A stretch of 64,000 nucleotides of DNA from Pectobacterium betavasculorum (GTDB taxonomy: Bacteria > Pseudomonadota > Gammaproteobacteria > Enterobacterales > Enterobacteriaceae): positions 40,525-104,524 of the forward strand of contig NZ_JQHM01000010.1 of NCBI RefSeq assembly GCF_000749845.1. Reading direction: 5' to 3'. The notes under the pieces were generated by a model. That model was not told where the DNA came from. It ran no database searches and saw only the letters and a program-made list of their open reading frames with translations. Made by a program: the position numbers and the translations under genes. The first letter of the stretch is position 1. Each line of letters opens with the position of its first letter. Of this stretch, positions 26,368 to 36,109 are shown one piece after another.

Positions 26368-29300
26368 ATGTTTAAAACAATCATAACCTTTCTACGCAAG
26401 CAGTTGCCTAAACTGAAACCCTCCTGGCTGCTTTTGGGGGCGGTACTGTGGATCGTGGTGTTGGTTCTGGCCTGGTGGCTGGGACCACGTTTGACCGTGG
26501 GCGAGTCACGTCCGTTACAGGGAATCTGGGGCCGCGTGGTGTTCACGTTGATCTGGCTATGGCTGGTTTTCTCCTATAGTGCCTGGCTGGTCTGGCGTCG
26601 CGTACAGCAGATGCGAACGGAACGTCATGAACAGCAGGTGATTGAACAGGATCCCTTGCAGGTGTATGTCGACAGCCAGCAGACGTTTCTCGATCGCTGG
26701 CTGGAGGCGTTTCAGACCCAATTGGGTAAAAAAGCGCTGTATGCGATGCCCTGGTATCTGACGATTGGCTTGGCTGGCAGCGGCAAAAGCAGCCTGATTC
26801 ATCGTGCTAATCCAGCAAACAAAATGAATCCGAAGCTAGATGCAGAGCTGCGAGACGTGGCGGCAGGTCAGCAGGTGAGTAGTTGGGTCGGGGAATCCGC
26901 CGTCATTTGGGATCCTAGTGGACAGCTACTTGCGCAACCTGAGCTGGAGGGCGATTCGCTCGGACAGCGTCATGCCCGACTGTGGCAGCACCTGCTACAG
27001 TGGCTCAGTGAAAATCGCCGCCGCCAGCCGCTCAATGGGCTGGTTCTCACGCTGGATATTTCATGGCTGGCACAGGCCGGTGTCGCGGATCGTAAAGCTT
27101 ATGCGCAGGTCATGCGCGCGCGGTTGCAGGAAATTTCGGTGAACATCAATACGCGCTTACCGGTGTATATCGCGCTGACCCGGCTGGATATGCTAAGCGG
27201 CTTCGACAAGGTCTATCGCCAGTTAAACCGCGACGCGCGTCAGGCCGTTTTAGGCGTGACGTTTACGCCGCAAGCCAGCAACAGCAAAGGTTGGCTGGAA
27301 GAACTGGAGCGTTTCTGGGACGAATGGGTCACTAATCTGAATGACAACCTGCCAGATATGCTGCTGACGCAATCGGACAGAAGCGTGCGCAATTCGCTGT
27401 TCTCGTTTGTCCGCCAGTTAGCAGGGGTGAAAGACTACGTGATGGAAGTGCTGACGGAAACGTTAGCGACCGGTGAAGATCGCGCATTCATGATCCGTGG
27501 TGTCTACGTCAGTTCTGTCTATCAGCAAGGGGTGCCGTTTGATGCCTTTGCGCAGTCGGCTTCCAGACGCTATCAACTGCCAGAGCCGATTAACGCTGCG
27601 CTGCGCGGTGAATCGAATACGTTCTTTGTGCAACGTCTTTTCCCTGACGTCATTTTCCCTGAGGCCAGTCTGGCGGGGGAGAATCGGCTGCATAGCCTTT
27701 ATCGTCGGCGTCGGCTCAGTATCGGCGTGGGCTGCATGCTGCTCGCCAGTCTGGCGCTGGTCGGCAGTTGGCACCATTTCTATCGAGTCAATGAAGAGGC
27801 TGGGCGCAACGTACTGACGAAAGCACAGGCATTTATCGGCACCAATGAGCTGGAAGGGCAGCCAGGCTACGGCTATCAGCAATTGCCGCGTCTGAATTTG
27901 ATTCGCGATGCGACCTTGTCCTTTGGTAATTACCGCGAACGTACACCGCTGCTGGCCGACTTAGGTTTGTATCAGGGCGATAAGATTGGCCCTTATGTGG
28001 AAGGCACCTATCTGCAAATGCTGAACCAGCGCTTTCTTCCTGCGGTGATGCAGGGGCTGCTGGAGGACTTGAATCAGGCACCTGCCAATAGCGAGCAAAA
28101 GCTGACGATTCTGCGCGTAATGCGGATGCTCGATGATGTGTCAGGACGTAATAAAGCGCTGGTCGAACAGTTTATGGCGCAGCGCTGGCAGAAGGCGTTT
28201 CCTGCACAGGGCAATGTGCAGGAACAACTGATGCAGCATCTGGATTACGCCCTTGAACATACTGACTGGCATAAGGCTCGTGAGCAAAAAGATGCGGTGG
28301 CAATCAGTACCTTTGCGCCATTTAATCAGCCGATTACGCTCGCTCAGCAAGAACTGAGCAAGCTGCCAATGTATCAGCGCGTTTATCAGAGTCTGGTGAT
28401 GAAGGCGACGCAGGTGCTGCCTCCGGATTTAGCGATTCGTGATGAAGTTGGGCCGACGTTTGATCCTGTGTTTTCTCTGCGTAATGACAAAGCGGGAAGC
28501 GTGCCGCGGCTGCTGACGTATCCCGGTTTCAGTGATTACTATCTAAAGCAGGACAAAGCGCTGTTAGAGCTGACGGCGCTGGATGCCTGGGTGCTGGGGC
28601 AGCGTGAGCGTGCGCAGTTCAGTGAGGCCGATCGGCGGGAAATTCTGCGTCAGGTAAACGATCGTTATATTACGGATTACATCAACCAGTGGCAGAAAGT
28701 GTTGGCGAACATTGATGTGCAGACGCTCGATACGCCGGAACAGGCACTCGACATTCTCACGGATATTACCGGCAACGATCAGCCCTTCCAGCGTGTGCTA
28801 ACGACGGTCAGTGATAATACCCGCATCCGTAAGCTGGGCGATGATGATAACGATACGGCACAGAATATCAACACGCGGATTGGTCGTCCGTTTATGACCA
28901 TCAATGCGGCGTTGAGCGGACGTGGTGAGCAGGGGCCGCTGGTGCAAGAGGTCAATCAGAAGCTGACCGATCTCTATCACTACCTCGATCAGATCGTTAA
29001 TGCGACCGATCCGGGACAGGCGGCATTGAAGGCGGTGCAGGCGCGGCAGGGAAATAAATTTTCCGATCCGGTGTTCGCCTTACAGCAATACGCTCGCAGC
29101 CTCCCCGCGCCGCTGGATCGCTGGGTAGGACAGTTAGCCGGAGAAAGTGCCAGTCTGGTAACCGGCCTTGCGATGTCGTCGCTAAATCAAGAGTGGCTGG
29201 ATAAGGTCGTGACGCCATTCAATGAGAAACTGGCGGATCGTTACCCCTTCGACCCTTCATCGAACAAGGATGTGCCGTTATCGGAAATGGAAAGGTTCTT

Positions 29301-29865
29301 TATGACTGGCGGGACGCTGGACAGCTTCTATCAAACCAACCTCAAGGCGATGATGGAAAGCGGCATGCTGGAAGAAGGCATGGCCTCGCCGTTGCAGGCT
29401 GAATTGGTGAAGCAGCTTGAGCGCGCTACCCGCATCCGTCAAACCCTGTTCAATGCGCAGGGTAGCCTGGAAGTGCACTTTGTTCTGGAACCGCTGGAAT
29501 TGACGGCGAATAAGCGTCGCAGCGTACTGAATCTGGATGGACAACTGCTGGAATATAGCCACGGTCGTCGCCAGAAAACGCCGCTGGTATGGCCAAACAG
29601 CATGCGCGACGGGGCTGAGAGCAAGCTGACGCTGGTGCCGGACGATCGTGAGCGTTCACCACGTAGCCTGAGCTTTAGCGGTCCGTGGGCGATGTTCCGG
29701 TTAATCAACAGCGACCAACTGACGCAGGTTAATGAGAATACCTTCGACGTGCGCTTCTCGCTGGAGAACGGGGCGATGACCTATCGCGTGTATACCGATG
29801 CCAGCCACAACCCGTTTGCTGGTGGTCTGTTCAGCCAATTCACGCTGCCTGACTCGCTTTATTAA
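26368..29865 (+). CDS. tssM: TssM/IcmF, T6SS inner-membrane complex
   Basis: A protein of 1165 residues (VasK). Two transmembrane helices lie near residues 14-35 and 52-75 and a third near 447-467, giving a cytoplasmic loop with NTPase features and a large periplasmic part. The Walker A motif GLAGSGKSS at residue 134 is intact. The periplasmic C-terminus contacts TssJ. Length is normal, no frameshift. It forms the envelope-spanning channel with TssJ and TssL. Confidence 0.96.
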   Translation: MFKTIITFLRKQLPKLKPSWLLLGAVLWIVVLVLAWWLGPRLTVGESRPLQGIWGRVVFTLIWLWLVFSYSAWLVWRRVQQMRTERHEQQVIEQDPLQVYVDSQQTFLDRWLEAFQTQLGKKALYAMPWYLTIGLAGSGKSSLIHRANPANKMNPKLDAELRDVAAGQQVSSWVGESAVIWDPSGQLLAQPELEGDSLGQRHARLWQHLLQWLSENRRRQPLNGLVLTLDISWLAQAGVADRKAYAQVMRARLQEISVNINTRLPVYIALTRLDMLSGFDKVYRQLNRDARQAVLGVTFTPQASNSKGWLEELERFWDEWVTNLNDNLPDMLLTQSDRSVRNSLFSFVRQLAGVKDYVMEVLTETLATGEDRAFMIRGVYVSSVYQQGVPFDAFAQSASRRYQLPEPINAALRGESNTFFVQRLFPDVIFPEASLAGENRLHSLYRRRRLSIGVGCMLLASLALVGSWHHFYRVNEEAGRNVLTKAQAFIGTNELEGQPGYGYQQLPRLNLIRDATLSFGNYRERTPLLADLGLYQGDKIGPYVEGTYLQMLNQRFLPAVMQGLLEDLNQAPANSEQKLTILRVMRMLDDVSGRNKALVEQFMAQRWQKAFPAQGNVQEQLMQHLDYALEHTDWHKAREQKDAVAISTFAPFNQPITLAQQELSKLPMYQRVYQSLVMKATQVLPPDLAIRDEVGPTFDPVFSLRNDKAGSVPRLLTYPGFSDYYLKQDKALLELTALDAWVLGQRERAQFSEADRREILRQVNDRYITDYINQWQKVLANIDVQTLDTPEQALDILTDITGNDQPFQRVLTTVSDNTRIRKLGDDDNDTAQNINTRIGRPFMTINAALSGRGEQGPLVQEVNQKLTDLYHYLDQIVNATDPGQAALKAVQARQGNKFSDPVFALQQYARSLPAPLDRWVGQLAGESASLVTGLAMSSLNQEWLDKVVTPFNEKLADRYPFDPSSNKDVPLSEMERFFMTGGTLDSFYQTNLKAMMESGMLEEGMASPLQAELVKQLERATRIRQTLFNAQGSLEVHFVLEPLELTANKRRSVLNLDGQLLEYSHGRRQKTPLVWPNSMRDGAESKLTLVPDDRERSPRSLSFSGPWAMFRLINSDQLTQVNENTFDVRFSLENGAMTYRVYTDASHNPFAGGLFSQFTLPDSLY

Positions 29866-30037
29866 TTAACTCTCGGGAGTCCGTTCAGGCTAATGCAGGT
29901 CACTTAGGTATGGATTTAGGGGGAAACACGGTGATGAGGTTCTCGCAGAGATGCCTCACACCGTGGTCGCCCCCGGTATCTCGCTCTTAAACGATCGACA
30001 TTACCCACTCAGGCTCCCTATTGCTGGATGATGTGAT

Positions 30038-31474
30038 ATGCAAGATGCACAACAAGCCCTGAAAGTGGGCCGGGATCCACGGACGCTGCCGGAGTTTGAT
30101 GCACTTCGGGCGGAAATTAACAAGCTGAGTCACGCGTCTCGTCCCGATGTGGATTGGAAACTGGTGCACGATATGGCCACTACCATCTTTGAAAAGCAGG
30201 GCGTTGATCTCCAGACCGCAATCTACTTTACGCTGGCGCGTTCACGGCTGGCCGGATTGACGGGTTTCACGGAAAGCTGTGAGTTTCTGGCAAACCTGAT
30301 CGTGACGCAGTGGGATAACTTCTGGCCACCGGTGCATCAGGAACGGGCGCGTATCGAGATGTTGGACTGGTTCATTGCCCGCATCAGCGAAGTGGTGCGG
30401 CAGTACGCCATCAGCCATGAACATAAGCGGCTGGTTTACCGTTGCGAACGCGCGCTGCAATTGATGAGTGAAAAGCTGCACAACTCGGGGCTGAGCCGCA
30501 TTCCTCGCGTCGAGAATCTGCTGCACTTCGTCGAAGGCTATACCCATTTGTTTGATGAAACCGAGATTGTCATTGTGTCGGACGATCAGGAACTGAAAAA
30601 GCAGGATATGCAGATTCCCCCTATGGTGTTCTTTCATTCAGATATGGAGCCCGGTGCGACGGTGCAAAGCGATAGTTCATCAGGCTCGGGTCAGGCTGCA
30701 TTGCCCGCGGGTAGCATTCTCATCGGACGGGAGAAAGGGCAAATGAAACCGACGGTATTGAAAATTGAGGCGCATAAAAAGCCGAAGCCAGCCTGGTTCT
30801 GGTTTGTCTCCGGTCTGCTGACTTGCGCGTTACCTGTCGCAGCTATTACCGGCTGGCAGTATTGGCAGGAACAGAAAGCCGATGCGCTGGCATTACTGCA
30901 ACAGCCTGCGTACGCCTTGCCTACCGCTCCTGACCATAATGACATTCGTCGGGTACGTATTGTCCTGGGTGAGCAGAAATTGCAGGGCATGGAAGGCGAA
31001 CTGATCAACCGCTATCAGGCACAGCTGGAACAGGTGAAAAATGCGTCACCGTTCTACCTGTATCAGTACGGTAATGGGTTGAAAAACGTGATGCAGCAGC
31101 TCTATCCCGATTCGCTGGCAGTGAAAGAGATGGAACGCCAATGGCAAATTGCGTTTGAACGTCAGCAGGGTGATGAACCGAAAACGCTGGGTTACGAACA
31201 GGCTCGTGCCAGAGTCAATGAGACGTTGCAGCAGCTGCTGGAACTGGAGCGTCAGCGCCGGACGGTGACGATCTCCTACCTGAAATCAAAACTCTACGAT
31301 ATGCAAAAAGATCTGATGTCAGATGTCCCTTTCGGGATACGTTTACGTGAACTTGAGGCGCGCAAGATCAAGAACCAGTCGCTGACGCCAGCAGAGCTAC
31401 GTGGTATGGAAGATGAACTGCGCGCCTTCAATATTCGCTTGTACCGTTTGCAGCAGGGTAATTCTGCCAGCTGA
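30038..31474 (+). CDS. vasL: VasL, membrane-anchored ImpA_N (TssA-like) protein
   Basis: A 478-residue protein with an N-terminal ImpA_N domain (GRDPRTLPEFDALRAEINKL, then WDNFWPPVHQERARI) and a single transmembrane helix near residues 250-268 (AWFWFVSGLLTCALPVA), followed by a coiled C-terminal part. It corresponds to VCA0121 VasL. Membrane-bound TssA-like proteins such as TagA stop and hold the distal end of the sheath at the opposite membrane, so a similar role is likely. A 172-bp spacer without a visible gene separates it from tssM. Confidence 0.82.
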   Translation: MQDAQQALKVGRDPRTLPEFDALRAEINKLSHASRPDVDWKLVHDMATTIFEKQGVDLQTAIYFTLARSRLAGLTGFTESCEFLANLIVTQWDNFWPPVHQERARIEMLDWFIARISEVVRQYAISHEHKRLVYRCERALQLMSEKLHNSGLSRIPRVENLLHFVEGYTHLFDETEIVIVSDDQELKKQDMQIPPMVFFHSDMEPGATVQSDSSSGSGQAALPAGSILIGREKGQMKPTVLKIEAHKKPKPAWFWFVSGLLTCALPVAAITGWQYWQEQKADALALLQQPAYALPTAPDHNDIRRVRIVLGEQKLQGMEGELINRYQAQLEQVKNASPFYLYQYGNGLKNVMQQLYPDSLAVKEMERQWQIAFERQQGDEPKTLGYEQARARVNETLQQLLELERQRRTVTISYLKSKLYDMQKDLMSDVPFGIRLRELEARKIKNQSLTPAELRGMEDELRAFNIRLYRLQQGNSAS

Positions 31475-31502
31475 TTATCGTGAAGGGAAAACCGCTGAGC
31501 AC

Positions 31503-32858
31503 ATGATGAAATACAAAAAATTATTGGTGGTTCTGTCGGCCTGTTGGCTGGCGTCATGTCAGGCACCGGTCACGTCGCTGTCTGAACCGGAATTAGTCGC
31601 GTCAGCAAACCGGGGAAACGGTGAGGCGCAATATCAACTGGCAAAGACGCTAGCCGCGCGTGAGCAGTACACCGAGGCGATGCAATGGATGCAGAAGGCG
31701 TCTGGGCTGTCTGAACTTCCGGGCAATCGGGAAATGCGCGCTGCTGCTGCGCTTCAGGTCGGCGATTGGTATCAGGCCGGGTTAGGCGCGCCAAAGAACA
31801 GCCCGTCTGCCCGTCAGTGGTGGGCAACATCCTCACGTCTGGGAAATGGTGAAGCAGGGCATCGGCTCGGCATGGATTGTCGGGTTCAACATCAGGGAAA
31901 ACTGGTGGCGGCCTGCCTGAGTGCGTTTGAATCTTCGGCGGCAAATGGCTATTCCCCCGCTCAACTGATTGTTGCTCAGTGGCACGCAACGTATGCGGGC
32001 GGTGAAAAAGAGGCAGTAGCGTGGTTGCTGAAGGCTTCTGAACTCGGTAATCGAGATGCGCAGTATCAACTGGCGCAGCGCTATGAACAAGGTAGTGGTG
32101 TGGTGATTCGTCGCGATCTGGCCGAACGCTGGTATTTCCGTGCGGCGACGTTAGGTCAGGCACAGGCGCAACTGTGGATGGCTCGACACGAAGACGGCGA
32201 GAATGCGTTGGGTTGGTATCAAAAATCTGCGTCATCAGGTGATGCGGAAGCCCAGCTTTGGCTGGGCAAAGCATACCGAGAAGGTAAGCGCTTACCTTGG
32301 GATGAACAGAAGGCGCGTTACTGGCTGGAGCGTGCCGCTGCTGGAGGATCGGGCGAGGCCGATTATTTACTTAGTCAGAGTCAGACAATTCATGAAAAGC
32401 GCGAACATTATCTGGTTCAGGCGTCCTCTGCTGGCTATATCCGTGCGCAACGTGAACTGGGTGAACGGCTATTTAAAGCGAACGAATTCGTGCGTGCGCG
32501 TGAAGAATATGCCAAAGCGGCAGCGGCAGGAGACAATGAATCCCAACTGGCCTATGGCGAGATGCTGCGGCTGGGGCAAGGTGGCAAAGAGGATTATGTC
32601 GAAGCAATGAAGCAGTATCGTCTGGCGGCTAATAACGGTAACCGTATGGCTCAGTACCGTATGGGGGTGATGCGTCAGGATGGACTGGGCGCATCCCGCA
32701 ATCGTATTCATGCTTACGCCTGGTATGCCATGGCGGCGACGGAGGGGATGCCCGAAGCCATTCATGCGCGTAACGATCTGGAAGCGACAATGCAGCCGGA
32801 TGAAATCAAAGCTGGACAACGGTTGGCGATGCACTGGTCATCGGGGAAAACAGAGTAA
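31503..32858 (+). CDS. Sel1-repeat lipoprotein at the end of the T6SS operon
   Basis: A 451-residue lipoprotein. The start region MMKYKKLLVVLSACWLASC has a clear lipobox LASC; start codons at 31503 and 31506 are both possible. The mature part is a chain of Sel1-like repeats (such as AQYQLAQRYEQGSG, AQLWLGKAYREGKR and AQYRMGVMRQDG). It begins 28 bases after vasL and precedes the operon terminator. Sel1 lipoproteins occur in T6SS clusters as accessory proteins and, in some systems, as periplasmic immunity proteins against lipase effectors. No effector lies next to it, so the role is open. Confidence 0.8.
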   Translation: MMKYKKLLVVLSACWLASCQAPVTSLSEPELVASANRGNGEAQYQLAKTLAAREQYTEAMQWMQKASGLSELPGNREMRAAAALQVGDWYQAGLGAPKNSPSARQWWATSSRLGNGEAGHRLGMDCRVQHQGKLVAACLSAFESSAANGYSPAQLIVAQWHATYAGGEKEAVAWLLKASELGNRDAQYQLAQRYEQGSGVVIRRDLAERWYFRAATLGQAQAQLWMARHEDGENALGWYQKSASSGDAEAQLWLGKAYREGKRLPWDEQKARYWLERAAAGGSGEADYLLSQSQTIHEKREHYLVQASSAGYIRAQRELGERLFKANEFVRAREEYAKAAAAGDNESQLAYGEMLRLGQGGKEDYVEAMKQYRLAANNGNRMAQYRMGVMRQDGLGASRNRIHAYAWYAMAATEGMPEAIHARNDLEATMQPDEIKAGQRLAMHWSSGKTE

Positions 32859-32956
32859 TCTGCGTCGATGCGTTGGTGGTAAATTGCTGATAGTGAGTTA
32901 TTAGGTTGAATCGACAGATCATCACGTTTTAATCAGATAACAATAGCAATAAACAG

Positions 32957-32997
32957 GCGGGTGTTGCGTGATAGCAGCCCCCGCTTTTTTGTTGTCG
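32957..32997 (+). terminator. Terminator of the T6SS operon
   Basis: An imperfect stem GCGGG-GTTGC paired with GCAGC-CCCGC is followed by six T, about 100 bp after the Sel1 lipoprotein gene. Confidence 0.75.
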
Positions 32998-33174
32998 GCA
33001 AGCGGTAGTAACGGATAGATCGTCAAAGACGCTGTGAATACACCCTTGTACGCTCGGCTTGCGCAGATATGAGCCTCATCCCTGAGATTCACCCTTTTTG
33101 TCCCTGGCGCAAACGCTTTACTCTTCTATTCCGTTACTCCCGTTTTCATTTAGGAAATAGGTTTGTCAATGGTC

Positions 33175-33231
33175 TGAGGCTCCCTAGAAGGGAGCCTCAC
33201 TTTAAAGCCACCTCTTCAAGAGGTGGATTTT
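33175..33231. repeat. Pair of perfect hairpins downstream of grxB
   Basis: TGAGGCTCCC-tagaa-GGGAGCCTCA (33175-33199) is followed nine bases later by CCACCTCTT-ca-AGAGGTGG (33208-33226) and ATTTTT. The second could terminate plus-strand transcription; neither has a good T-run on the minus strand where grxB ends. Two perfect palindromes in tandem resemble a REP-type or insertion-end structure. Confidence 0.5.
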
Positions 33232-33236
33232 TACTG

Positions 33237-33872
33237 TTATAGCCTTTTATCGGTCAACAACGCGACCTTGCTGGCTGTTGATACGCGCTCAAGATACGCA
33301 CGGACGTTAGGGCCGAACTCCACGTCTTTCACAATCGTGAGCGACAGTAAAATAGGGAATAGAATAAAGTCGGTGGTGGAAATGGTATTGACGTTTGCCA
33401 AGAGCGCTTCCAATTCTTTGAGTTTCTGCTCCACTTCTGCAATTAGCTCTGGTGTTTTTGCTATCAGCGCATCCAGGTCGCCGAAGGCTTTTTCTTCACG
33501 AAGAATGTAGGCATGGCGCGCCTCTGGTGTGGAAAGCTCTTTGAAATCGGCCTTTGTGAAGCGAGGAACCGCAAGGTTAAATACCGCGCTGGAAACGGAC
33601 TTACACCAGGCTTCAATCTCAGCATCAACCGGTTTATCGGCGATTAACGGCGCTTGCTTACTGTCTACATAGTGGACGATATCCATGCTTTCCGGCATAA
33701 AGCTGCCATCTTCTTTCTGAAGGATTGGCACCACTTTACGACCCACCATGCGCGTTGGCGTGTCAACATCTCCTTCCATAATGACGGATTGCTCAACAGA
33801 CAGATCTTTCAGGCCAAAAATCATTCTGGCTCTAACACAGAATGGGCAGTGTTCGTAAACGAAAAGTTTCAT
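33237..33872 (-). CDS. grxB: Glutaredoxin 2
   Basis: A 211-residue GST-like glutaredoxin, close to the 215 residues of E. coli Grx2. The N-terminal thioredoxin fold carries the dithiol active site CPFC at residues 9-12, and the helical C-terminal domain ends with LIVK-like DVEFGPNVRAYL. It reduces protein and mixed disulfides with glutathione in the cytoplasm. The start at 33872 is fixed by GAGG upstream and by homology; the longer ORF has no support. Confidence 0.95.
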   Translation of the reverse strand: MKLFVYEHCPFCVRARMIFGLKDLSVEQSVIMEGDVDTPTRMVGRKVVPILQKEDGSFMPESMDIVHYVDSKQAPLIADKPVDAEIEAWCKSVSSAVFNLAVPRFTKADFKELSTPEARHAYILREEKAFGDLDALIAKTPELIAEVEQKLKELEALLANVNTISTTDFILFPILLSLTIVKDVEFGPNVRAYLERVSTASKVALLTDKRL

Positions 33873-34504
33873 GCATCGCCTCGTAATATTTTGAAAAAGT
33901 AGGCAAAAGTTTGCCAGTCCGGTCATGACAATTCATGCCACCAGAGTAATACTGGACGCAGTCGGCGGCAAAGTGAATGTGGCTCACCTCTGCGGATTGC
34001 TTGCTGCGCTGATGAACACCAAAAAAGTGGAATTATGTTCGGAAAAGCAGGCTGGAATAGCCATATATTGCAGTAAGGCAATAGCGCCAATGTTGTTTTA
34101 CAACCGACAAATTAACCTTACTTGCTGATGACAATACTATACATTTGGCTTGCTATAGTCCCTGCATCCCTTGTCAGTACCTCACATCTCTGTGAGTGTT
34201 GTGTAGTTAACCATCCCTGTCATTAGAATGACCTTACCCGCCTTGTGCGGGTTTTTTTTGGTGTGCCGAGCATTGCACAGCAGCTCGCGAGATCAGCCTC
34301 TATCCCGATCTATGTATCAGCTTGTTGAATTAGCGCAGAAGCGTAGCTTAAACGTACCGTTCTTAGTTTAATGGCCGGACACTGTTACAGCCGAGGCCTG
34401 ATTTTTGCTTTCATTTTAGCCTGTAAAGGGCGTTATCCGCAGTTTTCATGGCTCGTTCACATTGTGATAGCCGCGAACTCGTGTTGAATTTCCGCACCTT
34501 CAGA
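33873..34504. other. Gap between grxB and marC with a terminator-ended segment
   Basis: About 630 bases. A 67-codon ORF at 33925 lacks a ribosome site and any family, so I do not call it. A strong hairpin with an eight-T tail at 34236-34259 ends plus-strand transcription, but no gene precedes it; TATAGT near 34158 could be a -10 element, so a short untranslated RNA is possible. Confidence 0.35.
34236..34259 (+). terminator. Strong orphan terminator
   Basis: ACCCGC-CTTG-TGCGGGT-type hairpin followed by eight T, with no CDS immediately upstream on the plus strand. Confidence 0.75.
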
Positions 34505-35179
34505 TCAATGGAGAGAATGCACGATCTCCAGTGTGCCGTTAATAATGAACTGCACACCCATGCAAACCAGCAAAAATCCCATCAGTCGTGAAATGGCTTC
34601 AATACCACTTTTTCCGATCAGACGCATAATCAGGCCAGAACTTTTCAGACTGAGCCAGACGATCAGGCTGATCAACATAAAAGTGAGTACGGGGGCAACG
34701 GTAATAACCCATGGCGTGATGTCTACACCGCTCTTGATTTGTGATGCAGAACTGATGATGAGGGCAATGGTTCCGGGGCCTGCGGTGCTAGGCATTGCCA
34801 GTGGAACAAAGGCGATATTGACTTCATTGGCGGAGAAGCTGTCGTTAATTTCTTCTTTCTTACTTTTGACTTCAGGTGCATGTTCTGGCTTTTGCTGAGG
34901 AAAAAGCATGCGAAAACCAATGAAAACCACAATAAGTCCACCGGCAATACGCAATCCGGGAATGGAAATCCCGAAGGTATTCATAACGATTTGGCCCGCG
35001 TAGTACGCAACAGTCATAATGATGAACACATAGAGCGAGGCCTGAAAGATCTGACGATTTCGCTCCCCCTGACTCATATTGCCGGACATCGCCAAAAATA
35101 CTGCTACCGTGGTCAGTGGGTTCGCGAGTGGCAGGATTAACACCAGACCAAGACCAATGGTTTGAATCAATTCCAGCAT
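34505..35179 (-). CDS. marC: MarC family inner-membrane protein
   Basis: A 224-residue polytopic membrane protein with six predicted helices, very close to E. coli MarC (221 residues). Shared blocks are [50 protein letters not shown] and [17 protein letters not shown]. Its function is not established; earlier claims linking it to multiple antibiotic resistance were not upheld. AAGGAAC lies upstream of the ATG. It is not beside marRAB here. Confidence 0.93.
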   Translation of the reverse strand: MLELIQTIGLGLVLILPLANPLTTVAVFLAMSGNMSQGERNRQIFQASLYVFIIMTVAYYAGQIVMNTFGISIPGLRIAGGLIVVFIGFRMLFPQQKPEHAPEVKSKKEEINDSFSANEVNIAFVPLAMPSTAGPGTIALIISSASQIKSGVDITPWVITVAPVLTFMLISLIVWLSLKSSGLIMRLIGKSGIEAISRLMGFLLVCMGVQFIINGTLEIVHSLH

Positions 35180-35262
35180 TCTACGTTCCTTTATATTAGG
35201 GCGCTTTTATCAGTTCAGGAAAACGGTTAATGACGATCTGTCGCGATGGTATCTGGCGTAGT

Positions 35263-35751
35263 TTAGGCCAGCCCATCCTCCGCTAATTTCTTAAAACGAT
35301 GGAGTGTTTTTATCAGCATGTCGCGAGAAAACATATCAAACATTTGTCCGATTTTTTTCCCGATCAACCCCCCTGGAGGATTGTAGCGGATCGTTAGTGT
35401 CACGATCGTGCCTGCTTCCGACGTAGCAGGTTGAAAAGAAAGCCTGCCTTCATTGGGAACCCGTGCTCCTTCCAGAGAACGCCAGTGGATGTACTCTGCC
35501 GGTTTTTCGTCAATAATACGAGCCTGCCACTCAATGAGCGCGCCAATCGGTGTGTTTATTCGCCAATTGGAATCGGTATGGTTCAGTATCTCAATACTGG
35601 CGAAATGGCCCATCAGAATCGGCAACGTTTCCGGTTTACGCCAAAGATCAAACAAGCGTTCTGCTGGGCGATTAATAGTAATGCTGCTGCTGATTTCATT
35701 GGCATAACTGCCATTTTTCGCTGCGGTTCTTCTTAAGAAAGAGGGAAACAC
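35263..35751 (-). CDS. SRPBCC-fold (polyketide cyclase/dehydrase-like) protein
   Basis: A 162-residue protein of the START/SRPBCC superfamily: SSITINRPAERLFDLWRKPETL near the start, IEWQARIIDEKPAEYIHWRSL in the middle and LTIRYNPPGGLIGKKIG at the end. These folds bind hydrophobic ligands; this subgroup includes small proteins of stress and membrane context in proteobacteria. Translation seems to start at GTG 35751, with GGGAG eight bases upstream. It stands alone, 83 bp from marC on the same strand. Confidence 0.75.
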   Translation of the reverse strand: MFPSFLRRTAAKNGSYANEISSSITINRPAERLFDLWRKPETLPILMGHFASIEILNHTDSNWRINTPIGALIEWQARIIDEKPAEYIHWRSLEGARVPNEGRLSFQPATSEAGTIVTLTIRYNPPGGLIGKKIGQMFDMFSRDMLIKTLHRFKKLAEDGLA

Positions 35752-35992
35752 CCGTCATTCTCCCTAATGGATTGTTACCCTTTAATGGGCATATGCACGC
35801 CATTCTGACCGATATCGACCAGCGAAGCAAAGTTGGAGATGGTGGCGACAGTGTTAGTACAGGCTATCACAGCAATAGGCAGAACTTTTACACGCCTGTT
35901 AATGTTCGTTTGATACTGTAAGTATCAGACAGAAGCCAAATGAATTGCCGCAAAACACCAGGGTTTTTACATAACGATAATAGTAGTACCCC

Positions 35993-36019
35993 GCCCCCTA
36001 TTTTTAGTGGGCTTTTTTT
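35993..36019 (+). terminator. Terminator in the gap upstream of pncC
   Basis: GCCCCCTA and TAGTGGGC form a stem with one mismatch followed by seven T. A short ORF from 35940 runs through it; whether this is an attenuator or simply a terminator is unclear. Confidence 0.55.
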
Positions 36020-36109
36020 ATTTGTATTTCTCTGGTTAGGTATTTTATTTTTATATGAATTGATGTTTGTCAATTTATCGTTAGCCGGCCTGTACTTATT
36101 AAAATGTAA

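Noticed and set aside
31570..32274. 234-codon minus-strand ORF within the Sel1 lipoprotein gene
   Set aside because: Opposite strand of a well-supported repeat protein; composition (Pro, His, Arg rich) is typical of shadows.
33925..34128. 67-codon plus-strand ORF upstream of grxB
   Set aside because: No ribosome site, no recognised family, and it runs through the expected grxB promoter.
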